Source: Collybiopsis luxurians FD-317 M1 (lineage: Eukaryota > Basidiomycota > Agaricomycetes > Agaricales > Omphalotaceae). Taken from it: a DNA stretch of 64,000 nucleotides. The stretch covers positions 15,492 through 79,491 of the forward strand of contig KN834858.1 of NCBI GenBank assembly GCA_000827265.1, written 5' to 3'. Below are positions 24,774 through 35,599 of this stretch, one piece after another. The stretch's first letter is position 1. Each line of letters opens with the position of its first letter. The notes beneath the pieces were generated by a model, which was given only the letters and a program-made list of their open reading frames with translations, did not search any database and was not told the DNA's origin. A program made the translations under genes and the position numbers.

Positions 24774-24990
24774 TTATAATATTGTGTACCCAAGGTGTGA
24801 CTTCTGCGATAGCGGCCTGCAATCTAAAAATGAATTTTGGCGGCATGATCACAGTCCGAGCTTGCGGCGCGTATCACATGCCCAAACTGATCAAAATCGC
24901 GCAGCATGGCTGGAGCATGATTATGATTGTGATTGAGAATTTTGCGCGGCTCAGATGAGTTGCATGACCATGGCTACACTTTCGGTAGCT
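24774..24990. repeat. Duplicated noncoding segment, copy 2 (upstream of secreted protein)
   Basis: Same orientation and block order as 21639-21900. It ends about 45 bases before the ATG of the gene at 25034, so it would form that gene's promoter. Shared elements include the TTATTGGAC start, the GATCACAGTCC-type block and repeated ATGATTATGATTG motifs. Confidence 0.55.
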
Positions 24991-25033
24991 AGATGTCAAA
25001 AAATTTCACATCATAAACAGCACAAGCTTTCCA

Positions 25034-25249
25034 ATGTTTCCATCAATTCTGTCGAAAGTCTGCACCATTGCAGCTTGTGTGGTGCTAGTCACAGCACAAC
25101 CTCATCCCTCTGAAACTCTTCAAGTTCGTACAATCAGACATGCATACAAAGAATTTAAAGGAAACGAATGCTTTCCCAAAAAGCCCGCCAACGCCGTGAC
25201 CATTGCCTCGCCGTATCGGGAGGTATTTGGCTGCCGCTTCGAGAACTAG
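25034..25249 (+). CDS. Small secreted protein, 71 residues
   Basis: Single-exon frame with a clear signal peptide (MFPSILSKVCTIAACVVLVTA, cleavage before QPHPSE) and a 50-residue mature part containing two Cys (NECFPKK and VFGCRFEN). It is basic, has no TM segment after the leader and no recognised family. The two Cys could make one disulfide. Small size, export and a duplicated upstream region fit the small secreted proteins that vary between mushroom species; calling it an effector would be speculation. The stop is followed by an unrelated AT-rich region. Confidence 0.6.
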   Translation: MFPSILSKVCTIAACVVLVTAQPHPSETLQVRTIRHAYKEFKGNECFPKKPANAVTIASPYREVFGCRFEN

Positions 25250-26379
25250 GCAGAAAATGTGGGTAATAAGAAGATGAGTGGAAGGATACAGGAAGGATGA
25301 TCACGTACTGGAGCGACGAGAAGCTACAACTCGGTCCGAAACAGATAACCCTGCAAGAGCTTCCCTAGCGCCTCCAGCGTCACTATCATCAACCCTACCT
25401 TCCCCATTGGCCCCTCCTTCGAAACTCTGAACCACCAAGCTACCTAACGCGGTTCGTTCGATGGCTGGACTTTGAACTCTTGCACCACATCTTACATTAT
25501 CTGGTCGGCGGATAATTCGATGATCTCTTTGGAGAGTAAGCGGAGGCGAACCATTTCATTTTCGCATAGGGGAAAGGATGATTTGGATGATTGGACAAGT
25601 TCGGAGTTGAAGGCGGGCCAATTGTGGGGCCATTCTTGCTTAAGGAACTAAAAGCTCCAGTATAAAACGCAATAACTACTTTGTCCAGTTCTTGTTGAAA
25701 AATCTAAAACCGACTGGAACTAAGTATTCCGCATCAGTTTACTTTTCCACTCACATCAGCTAGTCCGCATCAATTCACCTCCAAAATTTTTTAACTATTA
25801 CCCGCTAGAAGGTGCGAGGGCTATGGTCAAGCAATACATCTTTTCACGTATTGGGGCATGCGTGCACGATGTCCAATTCCAATTCGAGAATTGTTGGTGG
25901 GCTTTAAATCCGCGATGGTGTTATATCTAAAACGCGGTCAAATGTCTGTATTGAACATGACTATCGGGGAAAGAACGAGGATTGACATTATGCTTGTCGT
26001 CGTCCACAGGCAAGTAAGAAACTAGGCATCGGCTGGTAGCTATCCACGTAATTTATTCTCACAGTCGCGACGCGTCTGTACGATCACTGAGCATTCCAGT
26101 CGTTAGCTCACGATTAGGTTCATCTTGCTTTCCAGGACATGCTCCACCTTCCATATGCAGAGGCTGTTCGTCCTTACTATATACCATGAATTATGTGTCA
26201 AAAGACCATCTTTCAAGCATCAGATGTCGTCCCGCAATAGCTTGATCGTGGTAACTTGATGGGTAGAAAACTGCTTCCAATCTTGTTCGAAGGGAATAAA
26301 AGCTGGCGCACAAACTCACCAAAGTCTCTATTATTTGATTAGAACTTGAGCAGGGTCTACCGTTTTCATCTCAAGTAAA
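25250..26379. other. Intergenic with a minus-strand coding relic
   Basis: On the minus strand 25640-25480 reads [15 protein letters not shown] then [17 protein letters not shown], and 25480-25300 reads IERTALGSLVVQSFEGG then DSDAGGAREALAGL. Both look coding in composition but are separated by a stop and an intron-like gap of only about 31 nt. No start exon is visible. I do not recognise the protein. The rest of the stretch is empty. Confidence 0.35.
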
Positions 26380-27322
26380 ATGTCTAGGCAAGTCCTAGTT
26401 ACACACTTAACGGTGGTGAACAGCGACAAAATACCTGCTAATACCAGTACTACCCCAACTGGTATTGCTCACAAGTCATCCGCCACACCTTCGCCACTGC
26501 ACAAACCTTCCAAGCCTCCAAAGCGAAGTTCTGCCCGCAGCTCAACCACTGGAACTGGCTTCAAATCCCATGCTTCGATTTACCCAAGTAGATAATTTCC
26601 CTCAAGTCCCAAGTCAGTACTTATCCTGGCATTCACAGTAACTATTTCGACAATAACCCCAATTGTGCCAATTTCAACCACCATTTTATCAAGTTCAAGG
26701 TTCGTCACAATATTCTATGTTCTCTTCAAATGAAGATTTTAATTCTGGCTTTCATACATCCAGTTCGGTCCCTGTGCCCCCTCAGGATTCTGTATCCACC
26801 AGAAATCGTAACTCATTATGCGCCGGGACTAAAGCCGGAATTGTCATTGGATCAGCAGCAGCACTAGCCATTGCCATCCTGACTATATTTTATCTTCACT
26901 GACGACGTCGAGCAAGGTCCCTGAATATTCTAAAGGGCACACCCTTGACGGACTCAGAGCCCGAACTATTGATTCTATCAGACCGATCTGAAAGCAGTGG
27001 CAGCACCGGACTCGGTAGTAGTTGGCAAGGACAGGGCATCCAATCCGCTGCACCGATATCATCTCAACATTACAATCCCCTTCTATGAGAACCTGCATCC
27101 TTATTAGGAGATACTACAGAGACAACAGCCGCACCATCGGATCTAGGTAACACCCATAATGCACAGCCAATGGAAGCCCGGTTAGAATTCTTGCAAAATA
27201 CAATAGCATGGGTGGTGGAGCATGTTCAGCAGCTGGAGTCTCAAAGAGAGTATGATGGAGATTCCATGATGAGAAGCTCCGAGTCAAATGTACCTCCTCC
27301 GGTATACATGTCCGGACAATAG
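26380..27322 (+). pseudogene. Copy A of the single-TM PPxY family, interrupted by two TGA
   Basis: The Ser/Thr-rich start (MSRQVLVTHL, then TSTTPTG and SARSSTTGTG) ends in AG at 26593-26594. The splice donor expected there reads AT instead of GT (compare GTAATT at the same place in copy D). A later block carries NSLCAGTKAGIVIGSAAAL plus the rest of one TM helix, then TGA at 26900-26902 followed in frame by RRRARS. A second in-frame TGA lies at 27086-27088, then the family tail: ARLEFLQN, EHVQQLESQ and PPPVYMSGQ before TAG at 27320-27322. The frame is otherwise open for 140 codons after the first TGA. Both stops and the donor loss are C-to-T or G-to-A changes. Unless the first TGA is read through, this is a pseudogene. 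Confidence 0.75.
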
Positions 27323-27494
27323 TATAACACTTGTTGTTATTGAATCTACTTCTATGTGGTGGCTTGTGGCGACTTGCAAGCTTGCTGTCATGGGACTGAC
27401 TACATGATAAGATATCTTTGTCTTCATTTAGTTATAATACACAAAGCAGCTAGAACATTCTTTTACCTTCTTAACATTTCTTCCTTTTTCTGTA

Positions 27495-28770
27495 CTCGGG
27501 GTGACCAAAAGTGACCATCATGTGACTGTGACTGAGATTTACTTCCACCACTTTTCGCTGTCGTTCTCCATGTACACCCATTCTCTCTACACTATTTTCA
27601 CTACATGGCTAGTGCTATTTCAGTATAATATCATCCCATACTCAAAACCTTGTGTGACCACCATGCACCTCAATAACAGCTTCAACAATATCACCCATCC
27701 TACTGATGTACTTGTCAACTTCTCGTATGTCCAGCTCAGCCCATGCATCTTGGACAGCTTGATTAAGCCCTTCAGCAGTTGTAGGATGATATAGAAGGGT
27801 TCCAAGCTTCTTTTTGAGCCCATTCCGAACCGGCTCGATGGGATTAAGGTCGGGTGAAGATGGCAGGTGTGGGAACAGAGGGATGTGGAGGTTGGAAAAC
27901 CATTTTTTGGTTGTTATTGCTGTATGTGAAGGTGCACCATCATGCTAAAAATGTATGGTGCCTCTCTCTAAGACCATCTGATTCCAGAACGGCAATAGCT
28001 TGGGCCTGAGAACCTGTTCCTGATAAATCTTGGCTGTAATTCCACCTTTTTTTCCACCTGCATATTCCATCGCTGTCAATGGCCCTTTCCTACCCTTCAT
28101 TATGCACACCCAGATCATGACATGAATGCTGGACTGTTTGAATGTGGGAATTAGGCAGTCCTCTTCAAATTCTTCATCTGCACATCGTGTTACATAGACC
28201 CTTCCACTTTTGTCCCCCAGATAGATATAGCGCTCATCCAACCAAATTACTTTTGACACATCAAATCCCTTCTGCTCCTCAGCCCAAGCCAGTCTCTTCT
28301 TCTTCTGAATCTCCTTCAACATTGGAGCCTTTCTCGCAACCTGCTGATGATAGCCCTGGACTGTCAAATGCCGTCATACAGTGGATGCACTGACATCCAA
28401 TCCAAGGTCATTAGCAAGGTCTTTGAAGGGTATTCGCTGGTTCTTTTGAGCACCCCTGACAAGCATTCACTCATCTCTAGCTGTGACTTTCAGTGGGCAG
28501 CCACTATGTCATTGGTTCTTTGTGGAACCCATTGTCTGGTATTTGTGCCAGATGTCTCAAGTAGTAGATGCAGGAATGTCAGCAAGTTTTGCAGCTTTGG
28601 AAACAGTTTTTCCAGCTTGTATGGCACCAACAAGTCTGTTCTTCTTTGGAGAGTCGTGTTGAGTGCAAACCATTATGTAGATACAGTGTAGAATAGAAAA
28701 TAATCAACAAAACTTTTGACGCGACACACTGACTTGCAGTCACATGATGGTTACTTTTGGTAACCCCGAG
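27495..28770 (-). mobile_element. Complete Tc1/mariner transposon with 34-bp TIRs
   Basis: Inverted ends 27495-27528 and 28737-28770 match at 32 of 34 positions, beginning CTCGGGGT and containing ACCAAAAGT and CATCATGTGACTG. Both ends are flanked by TA (27493-27494 and 28771-28772), the target duplication of the Tc1/mariner superfamily. The 1276-bp element carries one minus-strand transposase gene filling most of the interior. The transposase is dead, so the copy could move only with help from another one. Confidence 0.9.
27652..28673 (-). pseudogene. Tc1-like DDE transposase, several in-frame stops
   Basis: Read on the minus strand from the ATG at 28673: an N-terminal HTH region (GAIQAGKTVSKAAKLADIP), then the RNase-H-like catalytic part with VIWLDERY (first Asp). 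The second catalytic motif is HDGAPSHTA, and SPDLNPIEP supplies the DDE third-residue region; the end is HGGHTRF. About 340 codons, usual for Tc1. At least five stops interrupt it: TGA at four sites in the N-terminal third and TAG just before HDGAPSH. Each can be explained by a single C-to-T or G-to-A change (CGA to TGA, CAG to TAG); no frameshift is needed. Confidence 0.88.
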
Positions 28771-28772
28771 TA

Positions 28773-29475
28773 TATTTCCTTCAGTTATATCAAATAGTAT
28801 AAATAGGAAAGCTCAGATACAGTAATGATACCTTTTACTTATGACGAATTACAGTTTATTTAAGTTTACTACTTGCATTGAACTTATTGAGTAATCAAGT
28901 GATGGACATGAAAGCTCATCTTTGATTTCGACTTCGACGACATCTGACATGTAAGCTCGTTGTCTCGAAGGTAATTTAAGTATTCAAAAGGTAAACTTCT
29001 ATTAAATTTTTAGCCAGAGTGTATTACTGAACCCCGAAACTATCCTGTTTCATTACACTTGCCGCACATTTATCTCAGGGAAATTTGTGAGATTCTGCAA
29101 TGAGGACTGGAGTAAAGGAGAAGGTATCAGTTCAGACCACTGGCCTAATACATCACCCTTCATCCCAGACCTCCCGTAGAGGTCACTAGGCAGGTTGCCA
29201 CTCATCTTGCATGAATTTATTTAGAAAATTGTGGCAAAAAGAAAAGAAAATCTCACCATGAGTTTCCAGCAACACGAAAATTAATTCTTGCAAGAATTAC
29301 ACTCTATCTGAAAAATGAATATATTGTCAGTGTAAATTACATTTGAAAGGTGTCATGTAATTACAATTGTATTTCCCTGGAATAGAACTCTTTTTTTGCC
29401 GGAAATATAAATCAAATGTCATTTGAGATCTTGTCCAAACTTCTGGCTTAATTTTATGCCGTATTGTTCTAGAAA
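28773..29475. other. Intergenic, nothing recognised
   Basis: AT-rich spacer between two TA-flanked elements; no frame or repeat of note. Confidence 0.5.
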
Positions 29476-29852
29476 TACTGTATAATTACAACCATAAGTA
29501 TGCGTAGCGCTACCGCCCATGGTTGTAACTTAGTAATTTGTAATGCATAACACTGAGCTTGTCACCTAGTGTCTACAAGTGTTACAGTGCTTAAACAAAT
29601 GGCAGTATTTGCCCAAACTTTCTGTCTATATCCATGTTCCTTAAGTCTACCTTTGTTATGTTCTACTTTTCCCCTCTGAACCAGAAACCTCAAGGTCACC
29701 TACTGCAGCCTGCCCCATTGGCAGGCACACTTGAGGACCGACGTACTTAGTTTGCAGGCGCGACACATCACTTGACCCTGGTCACTTGTAATTTTTATGT
29801 GCCCTGCATAACGCATAATGCCCCCTGCACTTACGGTCACAATTATACAGTA
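29476..29852. mobile_element. MITE with TA target site (about 375 bp)
   Basis: The left end TA-CTGTATAATTACAACC is mirrored at the right end, where the reverse complement reads TA-CTGTATAATTGTGACC; 20 of the first 24 positions match. The flanking TA on both sides suggests a Tc1/mariner-class nonautonomous element. The interior has no transposase. A minus-strand frame (29900-29700) is only the reading of the repeat, and the same frame appears in the 12760 copy. The TIRs differ from those of the neighbouring Tc1 element, so that element is not its obvious source. Confidence 0.7.
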
Positions 29853-31314
29853 GATCCTTAATCTTGCATGTGAGAGGTTCCAAGATTTTGGATTTTCCAA
29901 TTAAAAGTAGTGATTTATTTTCCGCGTGATATTTTTTGCCCTGTTACTGGGCAAATACTGCCACAAGACTGGAGATTCCCAGGATATATAAGTACATGAA
30001 GGTAGATTAAATAAATTATGGTATGTATAATACTAATAAGAGTTTTATTACAATGGTAGCCTACTAGGCAAACTGCTTTTACTTGGTAGGAGAGGCTTCT
30101 CGAGGAGCTTCCAATAGCATCTTGGATGATGAGGCTTTAAGTTTGGGTGACGAATAGAAAGAAAATTTAGTGTTAATATAGGTCCTAAAATGCACCTAAT
30201 TTACTATATATACCTGAGGCACTCGTTCTTGTACCTTGACCCGCACCTCTACCTTGCCTCCTCCTTCTACTACAATCAATCATCCCTGGAGTCACACCTT
30301 AAACCCCAAGCCCTCCATTTTGCACGTCTGCACTGTCCTTATGACATGCACGAGCTCTCTTAACTGTTCATATCCAAGTCGCAAGCCGATAGTCCTCTGG
30401 CAGCTCTCCCCTCGCTTACCGACTAGTATATTTAAGTATTATTGCCCCGCAACTTCTTGGGGCGACCTCTTTCTCACGTCTCTTATGAGATGGGCTTACA
30501 AGTTCGGTTTTATCATTCTCAACATTGACTTCCCATTGTCCGGTCAAGTCTGTGACCTATGTTTCACCAATTGAGATTCCCGTATAAAAATGCTGACCGT
30601 TCCTCGTACGTAAATACCTGACTACTAACCGTCTTTCCAATGACAACCTATATCAAATGGCGATCTTGATATGTACAGGTGCCGAGTCAGCTCAGCTCGA
30701 CAGATATTAAATCGATAAACTCAATGGCACTATAACCATGCCAAGCTTGACAAGGACCCCGCCCCAGCTTGCCCGATCTCCCAATCCTTCTATCTTCAGT
30801 AGCTCAAATATTTTTTCCGCTGTAGAGATCCCTATGCTCAGAGTAGCCTCCTGTTATCGAAGATCAAATATAACTTACACCACTTCGTCGGTTCATTTAT
30901 CATATGCCTGTTGGCTGACGTAGTTTTTTTTAGACTGCCCCCAACATTCCAACATGACGCCCTGAGATAACCCTCCTACACCCTGAGTCCCCTGCCCGGG
31001 TCAGCGCAATAGACTCGGAGAGCTTGCCCTGCTTTGCGATGTTGATTAACTCGACGGGACATCACAGATAATCTTCCGTTATGCCATAAATCGAGTCACT
31101 AGTCGGGGTGTGCAAGAATGGCAGGTAGTCAGAGTACTGATTATCTATCAGATTTAAGGTCGCATCCAGCAAAAAGAGGTTGGATAGGTCACATCATTGC
31201 TGAGCTTTAACCTAATTGATACGTTTATCGTGAGACGCATAAAACACCAGCCATCACTGCGGCTGCGAATACTTTTCTCTCCCATTCCTTTGAAGTTTCT
31301 TTACAGTTTCCTTA
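29853..31314. other. Intergenic, nothing recognised
   Basis: Open frames at 30236-30574 and 30738-30923 have no family signature. The 5' flank of copy B occupies the last few hundred bases. A Pro/Thr-rich frame starting at 30738 (MPSLTRTPPQ) resembles the composition of the family's first exons but has no TM or tail after it. Confidence 0.4.
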
Positions 31315-32314
31315 ATGGTAGCGGCGTCGACTTCAGTAGAGCACCCCACTCTTTCAATTTTGACAAGTGCTGCCTCCAAAGCTGCGAGCGGCGCTAAGAG
31401 TCAAACCTCTACTATATCCGTACTAGCTACCTCAAGTGGAGTGCATTCGAGCATTTTCGCGGTCCCCACGGGTGCCCCTTCATCTCTGAGCATTACAGGA
31501 TCCCGGTACGCCCTACTTCAATCTTTTTTTGCGCAAATAATAATCAAACTTGTCAGATCTTCCTCTTCCACTACAATTGCGGCAGTACCGGATTCTTCCG
31601 AGCCAACGCAGCTCACGGGAAACTCCAGGTGATCATCGCCACCATGGCTTTTGTTTTCACTCATCCTTGATATCCAGTCTACAACTGTCTCCCACTTTGA
31701 AGTCCTATTCAGTACAATTAACTAATTCACAATGGACAATCTCTTCCACACAATCTTTTAATTCACAGTTGATCTCGAATACGCAGTTCGGCAGTTTACA
31801 GTCACCCTCATCAACGCAGTCGTCCCTAGGGCCGGTCTCAGCTGGGACTCATAAGCTAACGGTATCTCCAGCAGTAATTGCTGGCATTGTCGTTGGTTCG
31901 GTAGCTGTGCTACTCGTCACCTCATTCACCATTTTCTTGCTTCGGCGTCGACGTCGGACCAGGCTTGGTCTCAGTCAGCATATTGATGCGGTTCCGACGT
32001 CGGAAGTTTCTCCGAGCTCTCCTGAAAGCGCTAGCCATTCCGCTTCGGAGAAAAGCTCTTTATTTATGGATTTAACATCTCCATCCTGGCCGGGAGACAA
32101 CGCAGGGTCGACGCTGTACGCCTCGGATCTTCTTACTCCTACGAAAGGCTCTCTGGTAGAGTCTCAGTCAATCGAAACCCGCTTGGAGTTCCTACAAAAC
32201 CTGGTAACCCAAATAATGATAAACGTACAACGAATCGAGTCCCGTATCGAACACGAGAATGGTGCAACAATGGCAAGGTCGGAGGCCCGTCCTCCGACGT
32301 ATGCCTCTGGGTGA
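31315..32314 (+). CDS. Copy B, single-pass membrane protein with Arg-rich stop-transfer and PPxY tail, 299 residues
   Basis: Exons 31315-31505, 31557-31628 and 31678-32314 close with two phase-2 introns of 51 and 49 nt. Residues 1 to about 140 are Ser/Thr/Gln-rich (SSSSTTIAA, STQSFNSQL, SSTQSSLGP) with no signal peptide. The TM helix is PAVIAGIVVGSVAVLLVTSF plus TIFLL, followed by RRRRRTR. The cytosolic part is acidic and Ser-rich. A heptad-like segment then runs IETRLEFLQN to VQRIESRIEHE, and the protein ends ARPPTYASG, which contains a PPxY motif. Type III membrane topology (N-out) is inferred. WW-domain ubiquitin ligases of the Nedd4/Rsp5 family bind PPxY, so ligand-controlled turnover is a reasonable hypothesis. 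Mid2/SKG6-like sensors share the Ser/Thr-stalk plus TM plan, but I see no homologous extracellular domain. Confidence 0.82.
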
Positions 32315-34742
32315 TGGAAATTTGAGTCACTCTGCAATCCTTCCTCTGGGATTGATTATATCTAATGTTAATCTCACAGAGTTTTAAATTAGTAGTCCAT
32401 CGAAGCGGGGAATTCAAATGCATTATCACCTGCGGTGATTTCCATCAGTTGGATTTGTAGACAGAACAAGACGGACGTGGTCTTCTGGAGAAGCATATGA
32501 CATTACAGCCTGTAACGATACAAAAGGATTCTTCTTCCTGCCATACTGGATACTTCTTACCGTCAATACTTATTACTTACCACTTACTTCGTAACCACTC
32601 GGAATCGGTGATTAGTTCTAAGGTAACGATCAACGGTACTTCGAACGATGTTGATCTGCCCCATTACATACTTGTTTCGGGTGATCTATGTTTTAGGTCA
32701 GCCTTGAGCTTGACGCGGTAGACGCACCAGAACTCAGAATCAGAGAACGATGAGAAAATTGATTAGATTAGATAACAATCAGGATCTCGTGCTCACGTGG
32801 AGAACCTTCTTTTTTTTTTTCTTTCGTTCATGATCATGTGGTTCGCTCTCCTTCTCTCTTCCGACTTTCATAATCATGGTCGTTTCCCGTCGTATTTGTC
32901 TTTCGACGCGTGAGCTGGTCGAAAAGGTCCAAGCAAATCGTGTGCGCTCTCATTCTTCGTACATCATGAACGCTGCGTTGTTCAAGCTCCACGGCGAGCA
33001 AACTCTTCCGGAAGCTTAGTTAACAGGCAGGTATTCGTTTCAAGTCTTGCAAAATTTTTCTTTCATCCATTTCTACTCGTGTTTCCATGTATGATGCTAT
33101 AAAATCAATATTTGCTACTTCAGAGGACGATGTGTCCAATGAGAAATTTATTTTCCACCAAGATCTCTGACCTTTATTTTTAAAAAATCGTGTACTTTTC
33201 TTCGCCGAGGCTGTTACTGACTAATTCATAGTGTTCATGTAGAAGCGACCATCCTGCTGAGATCTCTACAACATCACGTCCATGATGCGCGGCAGGGAAC
33301 GCGACTTAGAGCCCACATTTGCTCCCAGATCTTTGCCGGTGTTTCCTTCGCCACGTCGGGGCTGTCTGTCTGGCCACCGTTGAAGGTAAGCGTAATTTCT
33401 GCTACTTTATGTTCTATTTCCTCCCCGTTCTTTTTTCCTTCTCCCAGCCCTTCTGTCTGTGCTCATCGCAGTCTCGCTAAACCATGATGATTTTATATAA
33501 ACAATTGTTCCTACAGAGGGTCGTCCTGCGATGACCTTTTGAAGAGAAACATATAAGGGATATATCTGCTGATACCTTTTTGCACCTCTTAACTGGTCGA
33601 ATTTCCCATTGCGTTCTATGATAAACAATGTCTCTCTTTCAGTTTCCCGGTTCTTCAACGACGCTCATGACCAGAGGCCGAAGCAGGAAGGAGAAGATAT
33701 GACTGGAGAGTCGGTACGTTTTTTCTGGCTTTTTTCCAGCCCAATGCTGAACTGACAAATCTCCCTTTAGTATTGATGATTTCTCATTTCTCTGGTCGGT
33801 AATGTACCCCGTCCCTCGCTGCGCATCGGGCTTCGGTCTTCAACCTCTTCGAAGCTAACGGTGGAGCAACGACTGGTGGTCTGTTATTTGCCGCTGTTAT
33901 GGCCAAACCGAACCTGTAACTCAACTATGTATTGGCCGCTCCAGCTTGTCCCTTTAATCGGTAGGAAGCACGTGCAACAATCCCGGACTTTTAGGTCTGA
34001 GAAGCATAGGAATGTTGCGAGTGTCTAGCTGGATGGTGCGTCGGTAGTCGTGACGGTATGCTCGTCCGAGATTCAGCGGCTTCTAACATGTATGGCCTTC
34101 TAGAGTATACCCTGTTTCTACCGTAATATTTGTCTGGATATACTTTTTTCATGCTATAGACAATGATTCTGTTCATGATATTATCTACGTGCGTCTCGCC
34201 AGGAACTCCCCTGTTCAGTATTGGCGGAAGCTAAGGTCCTTTGTTACCAATCTGTTCGGTCTTCTCAGTTGGGCATCGTTTTCACGTGATCCTCAAGCTG
34301 CCCTTCATGTCTTCATGTTGCCGTCAGCGTCTACGACGGCGCTGCTTGCCCGAATAGGATGTATGAAAGGTTGAAAGATCTGGCTGCAAGTAGGTACGGC
34401 CAGCTGGGCCCTGGTCGTTCGGAAGTCAGAAATGACGCTAAATCGCTGGCCGCACTCTTTGATGACGCGATTCAATGGCGATTCACTTACGTAGTTCAGT
34501 ATTGACCCTTGAAAATGTTGACAAAGGCAATGCTCAACTGGGTAGAATTCGGCTGGAATCGCACTGTGGAAATGACTCTTGGACTCACACCAATTCAGGC
34601 CTCAATTCAGGCTTCAATTCTGCATCCAGAATCGACAGTCGAAGTCTCATTCGTGCATCTGAAACACCCCCGCTTACTGTACCGCGTGAATGTAACCGTG
34701 CGTTCATTTCCAGCTGTTCCGAATGTGGGACCCTGCTGCGTA

Positions 34743-34762
34743 GTATCTATCTATCTATCTAT
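34743..34762. repeat. ATCT microsatellite, about five units
   Basis: A run of ATCT tetranucleotides within noncoding sequence. Confidence 0.7.
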
Positions 34763-34853
34763 CCTCTGGAATGCAAAATTGAATAGGCTCTTGTTTCACA
34801 TTTTTCTGGTGTAACTGAAATCTGGACTTTGGCTGTTCGTTTTTATCGGCCTG

Positions 34854-34972
34854 TTTGTTTCTTGCGTTGGTGTGGGGTGGGTGGCGAAATCGACACCTTG
34901 GATCGCAGTTCTTTTGTTTCTTGCGTTGGTGTGGGGTGGGTAGCGAAATCGACACCTTGGATCGCAGTTCTT
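34854..34972 (+). repeat. 59-bp tandem duplication
   Basis: The unit beginning TTTGTTTCTTGCGTTGGTG occurs twice with a 59-base period. The copies differ at one position (GTGGCG versus GTAGCG), which suggests a recent local duplication. It lies in noncoding sequence upstream of copy C. Confidence 0.8.
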
Positions 34973-35599
34973 TTTCGTGCTTTCGATCAAGGTGTCTGCA
35001 TATTTTTTAGGAACGAGAGTACGCGATTCCGTCGTGTTCCCTGGATGACATATGTTAGTGTCGGCCGTGCGTGGGTAAGGATCTTCTCACCTTGATCAAG
35101 AATACAATGCTGAAGTTCTCATTCATGCACGATGTCCATTCTTACATCATTGATTCCAAATACGAGCGGGTCTTTTTCTACTTTGGGTCTGCCTGATTCA
35201 TTCCTAACTGACACTCGTTACGCTGTTATGCCGAAGATTTACGACACCTCCTTCAGAGTCGAGTCGGCGAACAACATTCAATCGGATTCTAAATCAAGTA
35301 TGTACCTTTAGAATGCCACCCGATACCGCCATCTGTCTCTTTAGTACCACCGATCATCTTACCATAAGTATCTAAAGATCCCGCGAGGATATTCAAAAAG
35401 CCGTTCAGCACGTCGATAACTTACAAGACGTCGATCACGGTCCTATGCCGAAGGTGTGTGAGAGGCTTTTTAAAGCTGACCCGACGGACGAGTTCCATGA
35501 TCGGCTATCCCGCCTTGCAGTCCGTGTTCATGCATTGCGACCAGCAACAGGATCGACCCAAGTACTGCTAACAGTGGCCTAAGTACTCCCGTTACTCTA

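Larger units (their letters stand above)
32315..35599. other. Intergenic with unidentified exon-like pieces
   Basis: Several open pieces look coding but could not be joined. 32878-33020 (+) reads MVVSRRICLSTRELVEK. About 33235-33387 reads VEATILLRSLQHHVHD, followed by a GTAAGC donor. 33830-33919 reads VFNLFEANGGATTGGL. 34370-34500 reads RLKDLAASRYGQLGPG and FDDAIQWRFTY. 35112-35210 reads MLKFSFMHDVHSYIID. They may be one decayed + strand gene of about 2.4 kb; the family is not recognised. Confidence 0.35.

Noticed and set aside
29700..29900. Minus-strand 66-codon frame also seen at 12764-12900
   Set aside because: The shared peptide comes from the MITE end repeat; the frame ends at the TIR and has no coding constraint visible.
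32878..34500. Candidate multi-exon gene between family copies B and C
   Set aside because: Pieces look coding but lie in different frames with unclosed phases, and the family is not recognised; kept only as an intergenic note.
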